Assembly: GCA_015698045.1 (NCBI GenBank)
Contig: BLAL01000206.1
Coordinates: 806,001 to 870,000, forward strand
Source: Rhizophagus clarus
Lineage: Eukaryota; Glomeromycota; Glomeromycetes; Glomerales; Glomeraceae
Length of the DNA: 64,000 bases
Reading direction: 5' to 3'
Of this stretch, positions 45,184-57,594 are shown in pieces. How positions within the stretch are numbered: the stretch's first letter is position 1; each line of letters opens with the position of its first letter. The notes beneath the pieces were generated by a model. It was not told the DNA's origin. It worked only from the letters and a program-made list of their open reading frames with translations, and did no database searches. Position numbers and translations under genes: made by a program.

Positions 45184-46698
45184 TAGGAAAGTTTTATGCT
45201 ACACAAAAAACTTAACGGTACGCAATTTATAAAAATTATTTATACGATTAGTTGTATAATTATTTGCAATATTTTATTATCAAATATCATAGTAAAAAAT
45301 TTAATAAATAAATTTACCCAAGTTACACAGTCTATCGATCATTTATATTGATATATAACGATGAATTCCTTTGTCCTGTTTCATTAACTTATAAAAAATA
45401 AACCTCATTATATTGATATTATATCACGATACGACATATACCAGTGCATTCTCTGTTTCATAATTAGTGTTATGTTATGAGAAATCCAATATTGGTAGTC
45501 AGTCTTAGATAACCATGTGATATATGGTTTACTAGATAGCCAAGAATAAAAAAAAATATTTTAATTATCCAAATTATATAATTAATATTTGGATGAAATG
45601 GATGAAAGTAAATATATCGGCCTTCACTCTTATAAAAATAAGTATGACGGTCTTCGACCACTATCTCCCATCCAATAACTGAGTTATTGTTCAGTCATTA
45701 CGGCGATCAATAGTAATTATTTTTCAATATATTTAAAATGTAATATTATGCCATTAAATTAAGTAGACAAAATATCCAAAACTATTTTAAAGATACAACA
45801 CTTTAAGCTACATTTCTTGCTAACACTATATATTATATACACCTAATGCTTAGACTCATGAATATATATACATATCAATGTTTATACAGATTATACCACA
45901 ACTTAATAGGAGTCATAAAACAAAACTTGAATACATATGCCTTTCAATATAAGAATTTACTTGATGAATCAACCTGAAAAGTATAACAAAAATAACTAAT
46001 AACATATAATAATAAATTCAGGTAGCTTTAATAATGATGCATATTTAAGAAATGATTCTACAAAATTGCTTTATTAGTGGGATCAGAATTAAATATAATG
46101 TTAACAGGAAAATTTTCCTTATTAAAAAAAAATTGTTTGTCACTTCCCGAAAATATGATTCGTTATAAATGTAAATCTACTTGTCCCTATCCTTATAATT
46201 GCTGATCATACTGTATAATGAAAGAATTGGAGAACGAAAAATTTTCATATAATAATAAAAATATATAAGAAAAAATAAAGTAATATAAAAAAAAATGCAT
46301 AATAGGAGAAAACTAAGTGGTAATAACAGGAATTTGTAAAATCTATAATTTTATATTAGTTATAGGGTAACTACATTATAGTTTTAAATCATGTAATTTT
46401 TAAGCAAGGAGAAGGTTCATTAATAAAAGTACCTACCTGTATAGCTGTCAGAAATCTAGAATGACGGACAGTGATATGTAAATTAATAATATTAGATTAG
46501 CCACATATACTTTTGTAAATTTGCATTATCCGTCCTTTCGTGGTATTAACTTCATGTGACGATCCATGTTTAAAAAAATCGAAAGCTTTGGAGATGGTTT
46601 GCAAAAGATCATTTTATCAAATAGAGTATTGCGATTTTGGATGGTTTATGAATTAAGAGAATCGAATCATTTACTAAAAGGTGGATGAAAATCTGAGC
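45184..46698. other. AT-rich spacer
   Basis: No coding region, repeat family or RNA gene that I can support. The frame 45470-45661 (minus) lacks any motif. Confidence 0.35.
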
Positions 46699-47129
46699 GT
46701 CTCATTTAGGGATGCCAAAAGTTCGGTTATAGCCGATTATAATTGGGTTTTACCGGTTCGGTTTCGGTTCGGTTTTGGTCCAAGACCGACCGGTTAACAG
46801 TCGGTTTTATATATAAAAAAAACCTATAAAATAACAGATCGTTTAATTGTAAATATTTTATAAAAAAATATTCTTGGAATATACTAAAAATCATGATTTT
46901 TAATATTTATATCCCATTTTTGAAATTATAGGAAATATTTGAACCCGTGATTTCCATATCGACTATTTCTGTAAGAAAAAATTATGTAAATTCGATTGAT
47001 ATGATTAAAAATTAACGCTTTCTAATGATATTTTATTCAGTTTTGCAATCGTTTTTCGGTTCGGTTTTATCTGAAAAACGCGGTTTTAAAACCGAAACCG
47101 AACCGACCGTTGGCATCCCTAGTCTCATC
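46699..47129. mobile_element. hAT-like MITE, 415 bp
   Basis: The element is 46707-47121, with ends TAGGGATGCCAA and TTGGCATCCCTA as a perfect 12-bp inverted repeat. Flanks are GTCTCATT (46699-46706) and GTCTCATC (47122-47129), an 8-bp target duplication with 7 of 8 matches. Subterminal regions are packed with CGGTTCGGTTT on the left and AAACCGAAACCGAACCG on the right. It has no coding capacity. TAGGGATG ends and 8-bp duplications are typical of hAT elements. Confidence 0.8.
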
Positions 47130-49232
47130 TAATGCTTTATCATTAATTAAGAATAAATAGACAAATAATATTAGTGCGTTTTTTTAAATTCATTCTTAAA
47201 GTTAATCATATTCTAGCAAAGATCTAGAAAGATTATGAAGTATAGGAAGTAACAATTTTATCATGTACAAGTATTAATGGATACTTGGATTATTAAGTAA
47301 TTAAGTGACGAAGAATGATTATAGAACTTGACAACTAATAACGAAGAATTTATGTTAATATACTGCAAATTATTTCTATTTTTAATATATTTAATGATAC
47401 CAAATAATGACTTCAGATTTTTCAAATCAAACTCTAAGTCACAAGATGTTATTAATAATTTTTCTATAATCTGATAATGTATCATTACTTACGTAACGTT
47501 TCGTGTTTTCGTAACAGATATGAAATAAGTTACTCTACGCATAACATCACATGAAAAAATCAAGGATTCCTCAATGTACAGTACATGATATTAAAGCGCT
47601 CCGGTTCTAAGTTTAATAAAACTTATAAATAATAAAAAGATAAAGGAAGAAGAAGAAGAAAAGAACAATTACCTTAAATCATAGCTCATTCAAATTATAC
47701 TAAACTATGATCGGTTAATAAATATGCTAAACTTTATTTGTAAGCAATAATAATAAAGTGTCCCGTTTATAAAGTGAAATAAAAAAAATTATCAAAAATT
47801 AGATCGCTTCAATTCGGATTGCGATTATAACTGCTTAGGAATTCCTAGATCTTCCATGCTAACGTGACTTCTGATATTTTTTAAGTTTTTTTTTCGGGTT
47901 GCACTATATTACCATATAACGCGGGTTAAGGGGTCAGTTGATGCTGTGCCCGGGGTGCACGAAATTTTTTGCTGTAAACAAAGAGATAAATAAACAAGAC
48001 TACAAAGACTTGTAAAAATTATTTACGTGTGTCACCTGGGTATAACTAGATTGTTTAAATAATGTAATTATAAAGAAAAATGTTGATTTTATTTCAGGAA
48101 AAGGGGCGTTATACATAGGAAAGGTACTCTGGCCCGCCTTATACGGTATTTCAGATAAAAGAATCGGGTGCAGATCGAAGCACTTAAAAATTATTAGGAA
48201 AATAATATATTATAAAGTAGATCAGTTCTATTTTAGTAAATAGAATTTTTCAAATGAACTCCATAAACGGTTTAGATTGCTGAAGACCAAAAATTATTAT
48301 AATTTAAGAACAAAAAAACAAAGTTTTCGTTATAAAGAAATATAATTAATTTAGTAATATAACGTCTATTTTGAAGCAATATTTGGGGATCTCATCATCT
48401 TTTGTAATGATAAAGAGATAATTGATTTATGCTTTTCAATGTATTAAATATAGGAAAGAGAAATTATAATAAGAGTTAAAATATAATTGTTAAATTTCAA
48501 AATTCCATTTAAGTTTTCAGTCAAGATATATATATATATGTTCATTGTTAATACTGTAAGTGTATTTCACGTTCTAATACAGTGTCGATCCACGCCAACG
48601 GGCATATTGGTACATATTGTTTACAAGCCATATTCTGCTTGGGAAAAACTTTAATTCATGTCCATGAGTCAACTGTAAAGGATCTGTGGCGTCAAATAAA
48701 AGTAAATATTATGTGAAAAACTTATTTCAAAAATAGGATATTCAAAAACTTTATGATAAACGTTATGTATTAAAATAAGTTAGTGTTGAATGGGTACTTA
48801 CATAAAAGAACATTATTTAAGAAATGAAAATCGGGTACCAGAAAAAAGTTTTAGCGATCGACATAAATTTGAACCAAAACCATATTTTTTTTTTGCAATT
48901 GACTCACGGACCATGAATTAATAATAAATGAAACAAGTGAAACAAACAATATAACATCTTCTTAAGTCATTTAAATAGTAAACTTTTTTTTTTTGACATA
49001 TATAAATGCTAAACTCTTTTTTCCGGCCTTTTCTATTTCCGCAGTAAAGAAGATCTTCTTTGTGTTTCGAATTAGAAGTGCTTTAAGAACGTAGCACAAG
49101 ACAAAGAATATGTACGCCATTGTTATAATCTAGCTAATTACAGAATTTGCGTTTTCCATCTTTATAAATATGACTTCAAATTTATTTTTTAACGGAAATT
49201 TTTTTTTTTTTTTCAATTAAAAAAAAAACAAA
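47130..49232. other. spacer with one exon-like frame and F-box TATA box
   Basis: A frame at 48097-48243 follows a good acceptor (TTTATTTCAG) and opens with coding-like text (GALYIGKVLWPALYGISDK) before turning AT-rich. It is an orphan exon or relic. A TATATAAA box at 48999-49006 lies 234 nt before the F-box ATG at 49233, unusually far compared with the other genes here. Confidence 0.35.
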
Positions 49233-50654
49233 ATGACTCAGCTTTTCGCTGATTGTATTAGTGAGATTCTTGAATATTTAGAAAGAGATAAACCTACCTT
49301 ACATTCATGTTTACTAGTCAACCACCTTTGGTGTAAAATTTCCGTTAAAATTTTATGGAGAACAGTTTGGAATTTTAATTCTTGTAATTTTAGTGTTTTA
49401 ATCGCTTGCCTTCCTGATGAATCTAAAGAAATTTTGCTTAAAAATGGAATCAACATTTCAGCTCCGACATCAAAACCTCCAATGTTTAATTATGCATCAT
49501 TTTGTAAAGTTCTATCGGATTATCATATAAAATACGGGATTGAACGCCTTCTTAAAAATCGGCAATCAAATGATTCAAACATTGAAATCGTAGCTCAGGA
49601 AATATATAAGTTGCTTATGAATCAAATTTCTTCTTTAAGAACATTACATGTTGATTTATTATCAATGGATATAATTTTTACTTCTTACCCTGGATCAAAG
49701 AATTGTTTAAAATATCTTTCAGAATTAATTTGTCGTTCAAATTTTTATCCCGAATTTTTCCATCAGCTATCACAAATATGTCATAATATACAATCAATTC
49801 ATGTTGTATTTGATAAAGACATTTCAGATGGATTGATGGATTTAATCTTTTCTCAACACAATTTGAAAAATTTGGTCTTACATCAATCTCATGATCATGA
49901 AGTTTTAACAAATATAATTCCATCATTAGCAAAACTTCCTAATAATACTTTAATTAAATTAGGAGTACATGAAATACATGATTGTATACCACTCCCATTT
50001 CCAAAAAATCTATATGAACTTACATTATCATTTCACTATGATATCTCGTCGGAAGTTACTAATGATGCATTTAAAGTATTACAACATGTTAGCTTTTCAA
50101 ATTTACAAGTTTTAAGATTTAGAAATTCGTGTCCTAAAGTTAAATCTTTAGTTAATTTTTTGGAGAAAAATGGAAAAGATTTGAGAGAACTTTATATAGA
50201 AAATGAAATTAAGTTTTTAGATTCACTAAATTTAGCAATATCTGAATTTTGTCCAAATCTTAAAATACTTTCTACTTTAGTATCAGATTATAATAGCTTA
50301 AAAGTCATTTTTAAAAAGTGTCAACATTTAGAAAGTCTTAAATTATATGATAAATATTTTAATTTGGAAGAATTGTTTGATATAATCATAAAATATTCAC
50401 CCAAAAATTTTCATCAATTAAAAATTTATTATGACTATCAAATGGAATTACAATTGGTTCCGGAATTATTAAAATACTTTTATGAGAATTGGAAAAATCG
50501 CGTACCACAAAAACCATTTTCTTTGATCATTATCGATTATTTGGTAAAAAATAATTTTGCGAAAAATCATGAAAACATGAAAATAGTTGAAGATTTTATT
50601 AATTCAGGTGTTATTAAGAAATTTAAAGTTATAGATTATAGTGAAAACTATTAA
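49233..50654 (+). CDS. F-box protein with leucine-rich C-terminal region
   Basis: Intronless, 473 residues, the shortest of the three F-box genes. The F-box at residues about 4-48 comprises DCISEILEYLERD, SCLLVNHLWC and KILWRTVW. The C-terminal part has leucine-rich periodic segments (for example LRELYIENEIKFL and HLESLKLYD) and ends VIKKFKVI, paralleling the end of the gene at 29036. It is predicted to be an SCF substrate-binding subunit; the substrate is unknown. AATAAA at 50706 lies just after the stop. Minus frames at 49238-49456 and 49678-49932 are shadows. Confidence 0.88.
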   Translation: MTQLFADCISEILEYLERDKPTLHSCLLVNHLWCKISVKILWRTVWNFNSCNFSVLIACLPDESKEILLKNGINISAPTSKPPMFNYASFCKVLSDYHIKYGIERLLKNRQSNDSNIEIVAQEIYKLLMNQISSLRTLHVDLLSMDIIFTSYPGSKNCLKYLSELICRSNFYPEFFHQLSQICHNIQSIHVVFDKDISDGLMDLIFSQHNLKNLVLHQSHDHEVLTNIIPSLAKLPNNTLIKLGVHEIHDCIPLPFPKNLYELTLSFHYDISSEVTNDAFKVLQHVSFSNLQVLRFRNSCPKVKSLVNFLEKNGKDLRELYIENEIKFLDSLNLAISEFCPNLKILSTLVSDYNSLKVIFKKCQHLESLKLYDKYFNLEELFDIIIKYSPKNFHQLKIYYDYQMELQLVPELLKYFYENWKNRVPQKPFSLIIIDYLVKNNFAKNHENMKIVEDFINSGVIKKFKVIDYSENY

Positions 50655-51760
50655 AAATAAGAATAGTTAGATTTATATTATGAATGTATACCTTGTTTTA
50701 TAAAAATAAATATATTTTTCATAATTCACATTATTTAAAATTTTTTTCAGTGCATACTAATATTTAAATTTTATACGCAGGTCATATATAAACTGGTCAC
50801 TTTAATTCAACGATAACACGTGACGAGAAATGATTGGTGGATTTTGATATATTGGAACATATCCGTTAAGTTTGCTAATACTTTTTATTTGAATAACAAT
50901 AAAACACTAACTAAAATAGCAGCTATCCTATAAGCCCACGTATAGTGTCTCCTCGTCAAGACCACTTCTCTATCGTACCATTTGAGAATAACTCTCGATA
51001 CGAAGTAGGAAAAGTCGATAGCGGGAACGTCTTTAGTTATAAGTGATACATCAGCCAATGGATTCTATGATCCAGTTGTCAGGTGATTTCGCGAAAAGTG
51101 AATTTTGCGTTGCAGTTTCGGGTTTGTAAAAATTTTTTTTAATAAAAATTCACTTAACTTTGCTGCGCGTATATATCTCAATACTTTATTGTACCAGTTA
51201 CTGTATTTTAATCAATAATTATAAATATCGATAATTAATTTTAATATAACGATTTATATTTAAGAGAATTACTAAACTTAACCAGAGGAAAAATTCACCA
51301 ATTTTATATTTTATTATTAATTTAAATAAAAATAAATAATTTAATATTAGATATAGCATTATTTATTATATGAAAATATATGATAAAAAAAAAGGATTTT
51401 TTAAGTTAAAAATGCTGTTGTTTAGAAAATTTTAAAGGAATATGGATTTTTTGCTTTTCTTGTAAGTTTTTATCTTTAAAAAAAAATTTTATTAACTAAA
51501 ATTTTAAATTTTTTTACGGTTAATATTCAATTATATTTATTTAATATATTTATTATTTAATTTAAAAATATATTTACTATTTATATTTTTTTTTAAATTT
51601 TACCCCGTTTAAAATTAGCAATACCCTATATTTAATAATAAACATAATAAAATAACCGATAATATAATAAACAATAATAAAGTATATTTTATCCATCACG
51701 CGAAATTTCGTAAATGCGCACCGTCTGTTAAGTGTACGTCAATGTTGGAAATGACTAACT
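50655..51760. other. AT-rich spacer
   Basis: No gene. 50940-51130 is less AT-rich and may be decayed sequence. 51160-51700 is extremely AT-rich. Confidence 0.35.
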
Positions 51761-51761
51761 T

Positions 51762-51962
51762 TTGGAATTAAATTTATACGTGCATTTCTCCCTGGCCAAC
51801 CGAAGAAGACCAAATGAAAGATTGAACATCCAAAAGAGTCAACATGGTCCAAGTAAATCGAATCAACCGTCTACTAACCCGAAGGACAGTTCCAATACGA
51901 AACCTCGGGATAAAGTTATGAGTTATGGCGGAGTCATGAAGTTTCTGTTGTCGATTAAATAA
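51762..51962 (+). CDS. possible short basic protein or terminal exon
   Basis: A frame of 66 codons with balanced codon use, rich in Arg, Lys, Asn, Pro and Ser (RRRPNERLNI, KSNQPSTNPKDSSN), hence more coding-like than its surroundings. There is no recognised domain, no TATA box and no identified upstream exon. It may be the last exon of a lost gene. It abuts the nested TIR elements. Confidence 0.22.
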   Translation: MELNLYVHFSLANRRRPNERLNIQKSQHGPSKSNQPSTNPKDSSNTKPRDKVMSYGGVMKFLLSIK

Positions 51963-51971
51963 AGAATAGAT

Positions 51972-52576
51972 TATAGAAAAAAGAATGGCTAGAAAATGTC
52001 CGGCGTTAGTCCGGTCCGGTCCCAAAAGTCCGGTCTTTTGACCGGCCTCAAAGTTTTTTTAATGTTTTATTTACAATATGTCGTTGATTGATCAGCAAAG
52101 CAAGTTCGCACTAAGTTCAACATTAATTTATTATTTATTGCCTTGTTTAAGTCAATGAAATTGATTTACATGTGCAAAAAAGTTTTTTATTAATTTTTAA
52201 GCATCATTAAGGAGACAATGTGATATTGATATTAAAAATACCAAAATTTGAAATTTTTGATATTTAAATATAAAAACTTGATCAATAAAATATAATTTGT
52301 TGTCATTTCATAGGATGAAATTTTATATTATCGGTCCTCAAATCATGGACCGAAAACCGTGAAGACCGGTCCTGGGACCGCTCTTTGCCAGGACCGAACC
52401 AACCCTAGTCCGTCTACCCGGAAAATGTCCAGAATATTGCAATATTCAGGAAATGAAGGATCATGTCAAAGCGTCCGGAAAGTGTCCTGAATATTGCAAT
52501 ATTCAGGACATTTTCTGGATAAACTGACATTTTCTGGACATTTTCTGCGACAATTTCCAGTCATTCTTTTTTTATA
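51972..52576. mobile_element. outer TIR element interrupted by another element
   Basis: The left end TATAGAAAAAAGAATGGCTA matches the complement of the right end (TATAAAAAAAGAATGACTGG), followed on both sides by GAAAATGTCC boxes. With the inner element (52006-52407) removed, the outer element would be about 200 bp. Its right half contains the palindrome CTGAATATTGCAATATTCAG (52487-52506), and a one-base variant lies near 52428. The TATA ends suggest a TA target site as in Tc1/mariner-type elements, but the superfamily is uncertain. Confidence 0.55.
52006..52407. mobile_element. inner hAT-like MITE, ~402 bp, nested
   Basis: The left end TTAGTCCGGTCCGGTCC and the complement of the right end (TAGGGTTGGTTCGGTCC) are imperfect inverted repeats, with inner CGGTCC/GGACCG boxes in opposite orientation. 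The flanking GTCCGGCG and GTCCGTCT share GTCCG, perhaps an eroded 8-bp duplication. The interior is AT-rich without a frame. Confidence 0.55.
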
Positions 52577-55500
52577 GGGTATTTTTTAATTTAGTCTCTC
52601 CTTTTTATTTTCCTTTCTACCTCTTCAGAGATATGAGATTTCACTGTTCTGGCGGCCGGTTCCTCCACGAGCAGTGTCGCTTCTTTGGGTACTACATCGG
52701 TGTGTCATCGTAGATGCTGTTCTTTTTTTTCCGGACAATGGATTAAATGAAGTATCCTAAAAAAGCATCCTAAAGATAAACTAGGTCGATATTGATAAGG
52801 GCGTCATCTGGGATTATTCATCTTAAATTATACGACCAAATGCAATGGTTAAGGAATACCTATGAAAGAAAATGAAAACGAGAACAAGATTAAAAAATTT
52901 TAAATAATTTGAATTATTTGAATGTTAATTTATTGTACTATGTAGATTATATTATTAAAAAAACTCTAGAATGATAATTGATTTCAATTGTTTGTTTTTA
53001 ACTGAACTTAAATCGATCTTTTCTCATATAAACTAGTATATTATTATTTTGAAGATTGTTTAAAATTTTTTACCATTCTTGAAAATTATTTTTTTCTTAT
53101 TAATAATCAACACAAGAAGCAAATGGATTAATTATGGCTATTTTATCGAAAAATGTTAAATAATCTTTAACGAAACGTGTTTTTTTTTCTTTAGGAAAAT
53201 ATTCGGATCAAATATTACGTCAGTGAGAATGTATGAGCATTTTGATTTTATGTAAGGATTAGCAAAAAACTGCCACAATACGGCAATACACTAGAATAGA
53301 TCGCACGGGATGCTTCAAGCGATAAATGTAAATAATATACGAAATTAGTATTTGTATGTCGAGAGTTTTATATTTCAACGAAAAAAATTGTGAAAGAGAA
53401 AATTATATAATAAATTATTAGATTTATCTATACTTCATTTATTGCCATAATCTATTTTTAAAATATATTTTATCATTTGTATTTTCCATTTTGACTCGAA
53501 TTATGTGACATTAACTCGAAGTCTCAAACCAATCAATGATCGATCACCAGTTGAAAATTGTTAACCATTTTGTTATAAATTATCTTTGACTTTTATCTAG
53601 GTAAGTAGTATGATGAATGTTTTGGTCAAATATATAAAATTATTTATTTCTTGTGATCGAGCGGGTCATGTGAACATTAATGAAGTTTAATTTTGATCAT
53701 ACGACAATAATAATAATCACGAAAAAAGAATACAAGTCAGTGCAAATTTTTGCCTTCTCTTTTTTATTTAATGAACTTTTATTCGACAATCCAATAATAT
53801 TATAACATCAGAAACGATTAAAAACAAAAATTTGTAATCAAGTAGTAAATTTCGTTATATGATTTAATAAACATATGTTATGCTTGTCAAAGATACTGCT
53901 ATTCATTTGTTATTTATTAAAACAATTATTTTTGCATTAAAATTTATCTTTTTTTCTTTATGTACCATTACGTAAAAGTTTTAGGAAAAGATCTTCAAAT
54001 TTCGGTTTTTCAAGGGAAAATATAAAAATAAATTTCTTTTATCCGAATTTTCATAATAATTATTTTTAGATGTTTTAATTGAACTAAAAATAATTTTTCT
54101 TGACAAAAGATGTCAAATGACATTCTGAATCGCCAATATGCATTTTGAATTTCCTCAAGCATGAAATTTAAGTAATGAACGACCTATGAGATTTGAATTA
54201 TTCTAAATTAAAGTATAAAGATTATATTCACCGTTTTACGTAATTCTTTAGCAAAATTCTGTAAAGTGAACAATAAAAAATTTTATTAGCTTCAAATGGA
54301 ACAACGAACTCAAAATCGAACTATATTATTTTAGGAAAATTGTATACATTTTTCCGAAACGCCTAATCTTATCATGCCGTATCACATTAACAAATCCAAA
54401 AAATTCTTTTGATCATCAATGATTTACGGTTAAAACAAAGAAACAACCAAAGAGATAAGGCCTGCACAACTTTTTAATTTGTACATATGCTAATAAGCCA
54501 AATTTTCCTTCTTAGCCGTACTAATATGACGTGTATATTCTAACAAGCGCAGCATCCCAATACCATAGACTCAGTAATGTTTACTAACATAATTGGGATT
54601 CCCATAAATACATTTTAAAAGTTTTGGACTCTAACTCATGGTTCTTTTACCGTAAAGCGTTTCGTTAAAAAAAAAAAAAGAAATACACTAAACAATACTA
54701 TTTATTATTATTTACTGTAAAAATTAATATCAAATAAACATAGTTCGTTTGTGAATAAAGCTCAGTTTGTCAAAATTTTAAAATTTTATTAAGTTTAAAA
54801 TACTACTATTAAAATTCGACCGATACTCGATATAATCGGAGACTGCACTTTTCACCGAATTTTTACAATGTGTTATTATTAAGATAATGTTGCATTATTT
54901 GCATAATATAAATTTTTTTTCTTTATTATTAAAAATAGTAAAAAGAGAATTCTAATTTACAATATCTTAAAACTTATTCTTCGTTATAATTTATTAGATT
55001 ATTTTATATTAATGAATAATACTATTTTTGATTTTATATTAGTAAAAAAATACTATTTTTGGATTAAAGATTACATAAAAATAGAATGAACAAATTAAAA
55101 ATGTCAGACGTGAATATTTTTTGGTAAGTGCTTATTAAATTATGCCAAATGACAGATCTTGGCGCATCAATAATGTACTTCCAAATTTAAGATAGTATGT
55201 TGATTATATCACTTAATAATTCAAACCGGAATATTTTTATTTCATTTTCCGAACCAACAAAATTATTCTATAATTAAATCTTTCCTTTCATAAATAAGAA
55301 GATAAAATAAAATCTTTTTAGATAAGATTATTTATCTCTTTTTAGTACATAAAAAAAAATCATTAATAGCGCTAGATGAAATCTTTATTTCATCTTTTTT
55401 TAGAAAAAAAACTTTCTACCCTATACTTTGAATCTGATACCTTAATAATTTCCAATTAAATTTCTTCAGTCATTTTGTTAAAAATGCCAAAAATCAGAGG

Positions 55501-56292
55501 ATGCATTATGCATGTATACAAAGATCATGTCCATGATGCATAATTGTATTCCATGCATATACACAATATACAGTAGTCATATAATGAAAAAAAGTTTTTC
55601 TTTTTCTTAAAAAAAATGACAATAAATCTCAATATAAATTTGTATAGTAATGTGTAAGTCATAAAAGAGTCTATTTTATCATCAGTAGCCCACGATCAGC
55701 TTTATTTATATATTAGTGTCGGTGTGCTCTATGATCGTTGACACAAAATAACAAAAAGTAATTTCCATGACATTCCCATCGGAATTATCGAATTGTGTTA
55801 GATCGTAATATTTTTTATTTTTTTGCCGGATTTCAATTCTCTTTACCAAACCGAATCTTAGAATAAGTTTTTGGTACATCACTTATGTCAAAATCCGCAG
55901 CAATCCGGTGATCATAATATTACACAAAATGTATGGATAAAAAAGCCATGCATAATAGATAACCTTATATAGAATTAAATTAATATTTTCCGGATTATCA
56001 TTTACAAGCAGATAACCAAACCTTTCCTTAAAACTCATTTAACAATGTCATTGAAAAGTTCCATTATACATAATCATTTGTACGCTTTTTTTTAATATTA
56101 CACAAAATAATTGTATGCAAGACCTTTTTTAGCACAACTTAATGAATAGGTGTTATAAAATTTTAGATATAAATAAAAGTGAGAATGGAGCATTCCTCTC
56201 AATTCAAAAAAAAATAAGAACATCGTTAAATTCATTCAATTAATATTATACACTCCTTTTCTTTTTTATTCATTAACGGATAACACAAAGCC
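52577..56292. other. spacer with a small coding-like relic
   Basis: Near 52643-52750 a serine/threonine/alanine-rich frame with unusually high GC (GCGGCCGGTTCCTCCACGAG) looks like relic coding sequence but has no partner. The rest is AT-rich. A TATAAATA at 56168-56175 lies 118-125 nt upstream of the Myb gene's ATG and is its likely TATA box. Confidence 0.35.
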
Positions 56293-57062
56293 ATGAAACA
56301 TCAAAGTAGAAGAGTTAAGAAACAATATAATAAGATTGATCCCAACGTATGTTAAATAGCTTCATATTAAAAAATCCGAAATTTTTGATTCTTAAATTTT
56401 TAATTTTAATTTTTATTTTAAGAGCGAAAGAATCATTATTGAATATATGCAACAATGGATTAACAACGGGAGAGTTGAACGAGACCCCTTTGCTCAAATA
56501 AGCAAAATGATTCCATATGACTCGAAAAAAATATGTCATCAGTAAGTTTATTAACGATAATTTCATTTTTAATGAAATAAAATTTTGATTTAACAATAAT
56601 TGTAAATTCTAGCTGGACGAATAAACTAGACCCAAAATGTAAGAATTGTATTATATTTAAATTTTTTTTCTTTATTAAATAAAAATTTGTAATAACACTT
56701 TTTTTCTTGATCTAGTGTGTTTGATTAACTCTGTACCTCTCACTTCTCATGAGAAAGAATATATCTTTGAATGGGTTAAAAATCATATTAATTCTACTAA
56801 TAATAAAATTTCTTGGAGTCTTTTGCAATCTAATATGGAAGAAAAATTCGGTTTATTGCGCTCTCGAAATGATTTAAAAAATGTTTGGTACAGCAAGAAA
56901 AGAAAAATAAACAAACATACGAAAAATGCAATCCATATTGATAGAATTGATGATGTCTCCACTTTACTTGAAAGTTATTACTTACAGCCATTATATCTTT
57001 TAGGAATAGATGACGCGACGAATGATATGATGATCTTAGAAACTTTTAATTATTCTGAATGA
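56293..57062 (+). CDS. tandem Myb/SANT-like DNA-binding protein
   Basis: Four exons: 56293-56346, 56423-56541, 56613-56638 and 56716-57062. Introns of 76, 71 and 77 nt have donors GTATGT, GTAAGT and GTAAGA and AG acceptors, and the model is in frame throughout (181 residues). Exon 3 is only 26 nt. Repeat 1 spans about 19-66 with W30 and W59 (ICHHWTNKLDPK). Repeat 2 spans about 75-130 with W86, W100 and W124 (EYIFEWVKNH, NDLKNVWYSKKRK). The spacing of tryptophans and the basic recognition-helix region fit Myb/SANT repeats. It is a likely nuclear DNA-binding regulator, targets unknown. The last 50 residues are polar/acidic without a recognised domain. Similar tandem proteins are numerous in Rhizophagus-like genomes. 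Confidence 0.82.
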
Positions 57063-57362
57063 ACTCAATGTAATTAATTCTTTTACAAAATAATTTATAG
57101 TTTAGTGAATTATGGTATTTTATTCTCATACCGGTTTTTTTTATAGAACTAATATGACCTTAAACTCGAAAAAAATTTATAATTTTATTTTTGGAATTTT
57201 TTACATTGTTTATATAATATTAAAGAACTATATATGAAAAAGAAATTAATAAAATTTTCTCTGAATCATATGAAATATTACTATTGTTACATCAAAGACA
57301 TGATTGTTTGTCCCATTATTATTTTTATTGTTTATCCTTTTCCGAGATATTAGTTTTAATTA

Positions 57363-57594
57363 GAATAATATAGGGATGGGAGCAGGTGCTTCTTCTGAAC
57401 CGATACTATTGAGCGGCTGAGCAAGTTCGAATAAGATAAGTCGGTTCGGTTCCTTGACGTTTCCATAATGTGGTTTGGTCAGTTCGGTTCAGAACTAAGT
57501 CAGCTTATATAAAAACTTGAACCGATCGGCGATCGGGACTGAAAGTACTGAACCGAACCGCTCAACAACGAGCTTTTTCCATCCTAGTATAATA
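57363..57594. mobile_element. hAT-like MITE, 216 bp
   Basis: The element is 57371-57586, beginning TAGGGATGG and ending CCATCCTA, with CGGTTCGGTTC on the left and GAACCGAACCG-type boxes on the right. Flanks are GAATAATA (57363-57370) and GTATAATA (57587-57594), 7 of 8 matching. It resembles the element at 46707 in end sequence and internal CGGTTCGG boxes. It sits 300 bp downstream of the Myb gene. Confidence 0.75.
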
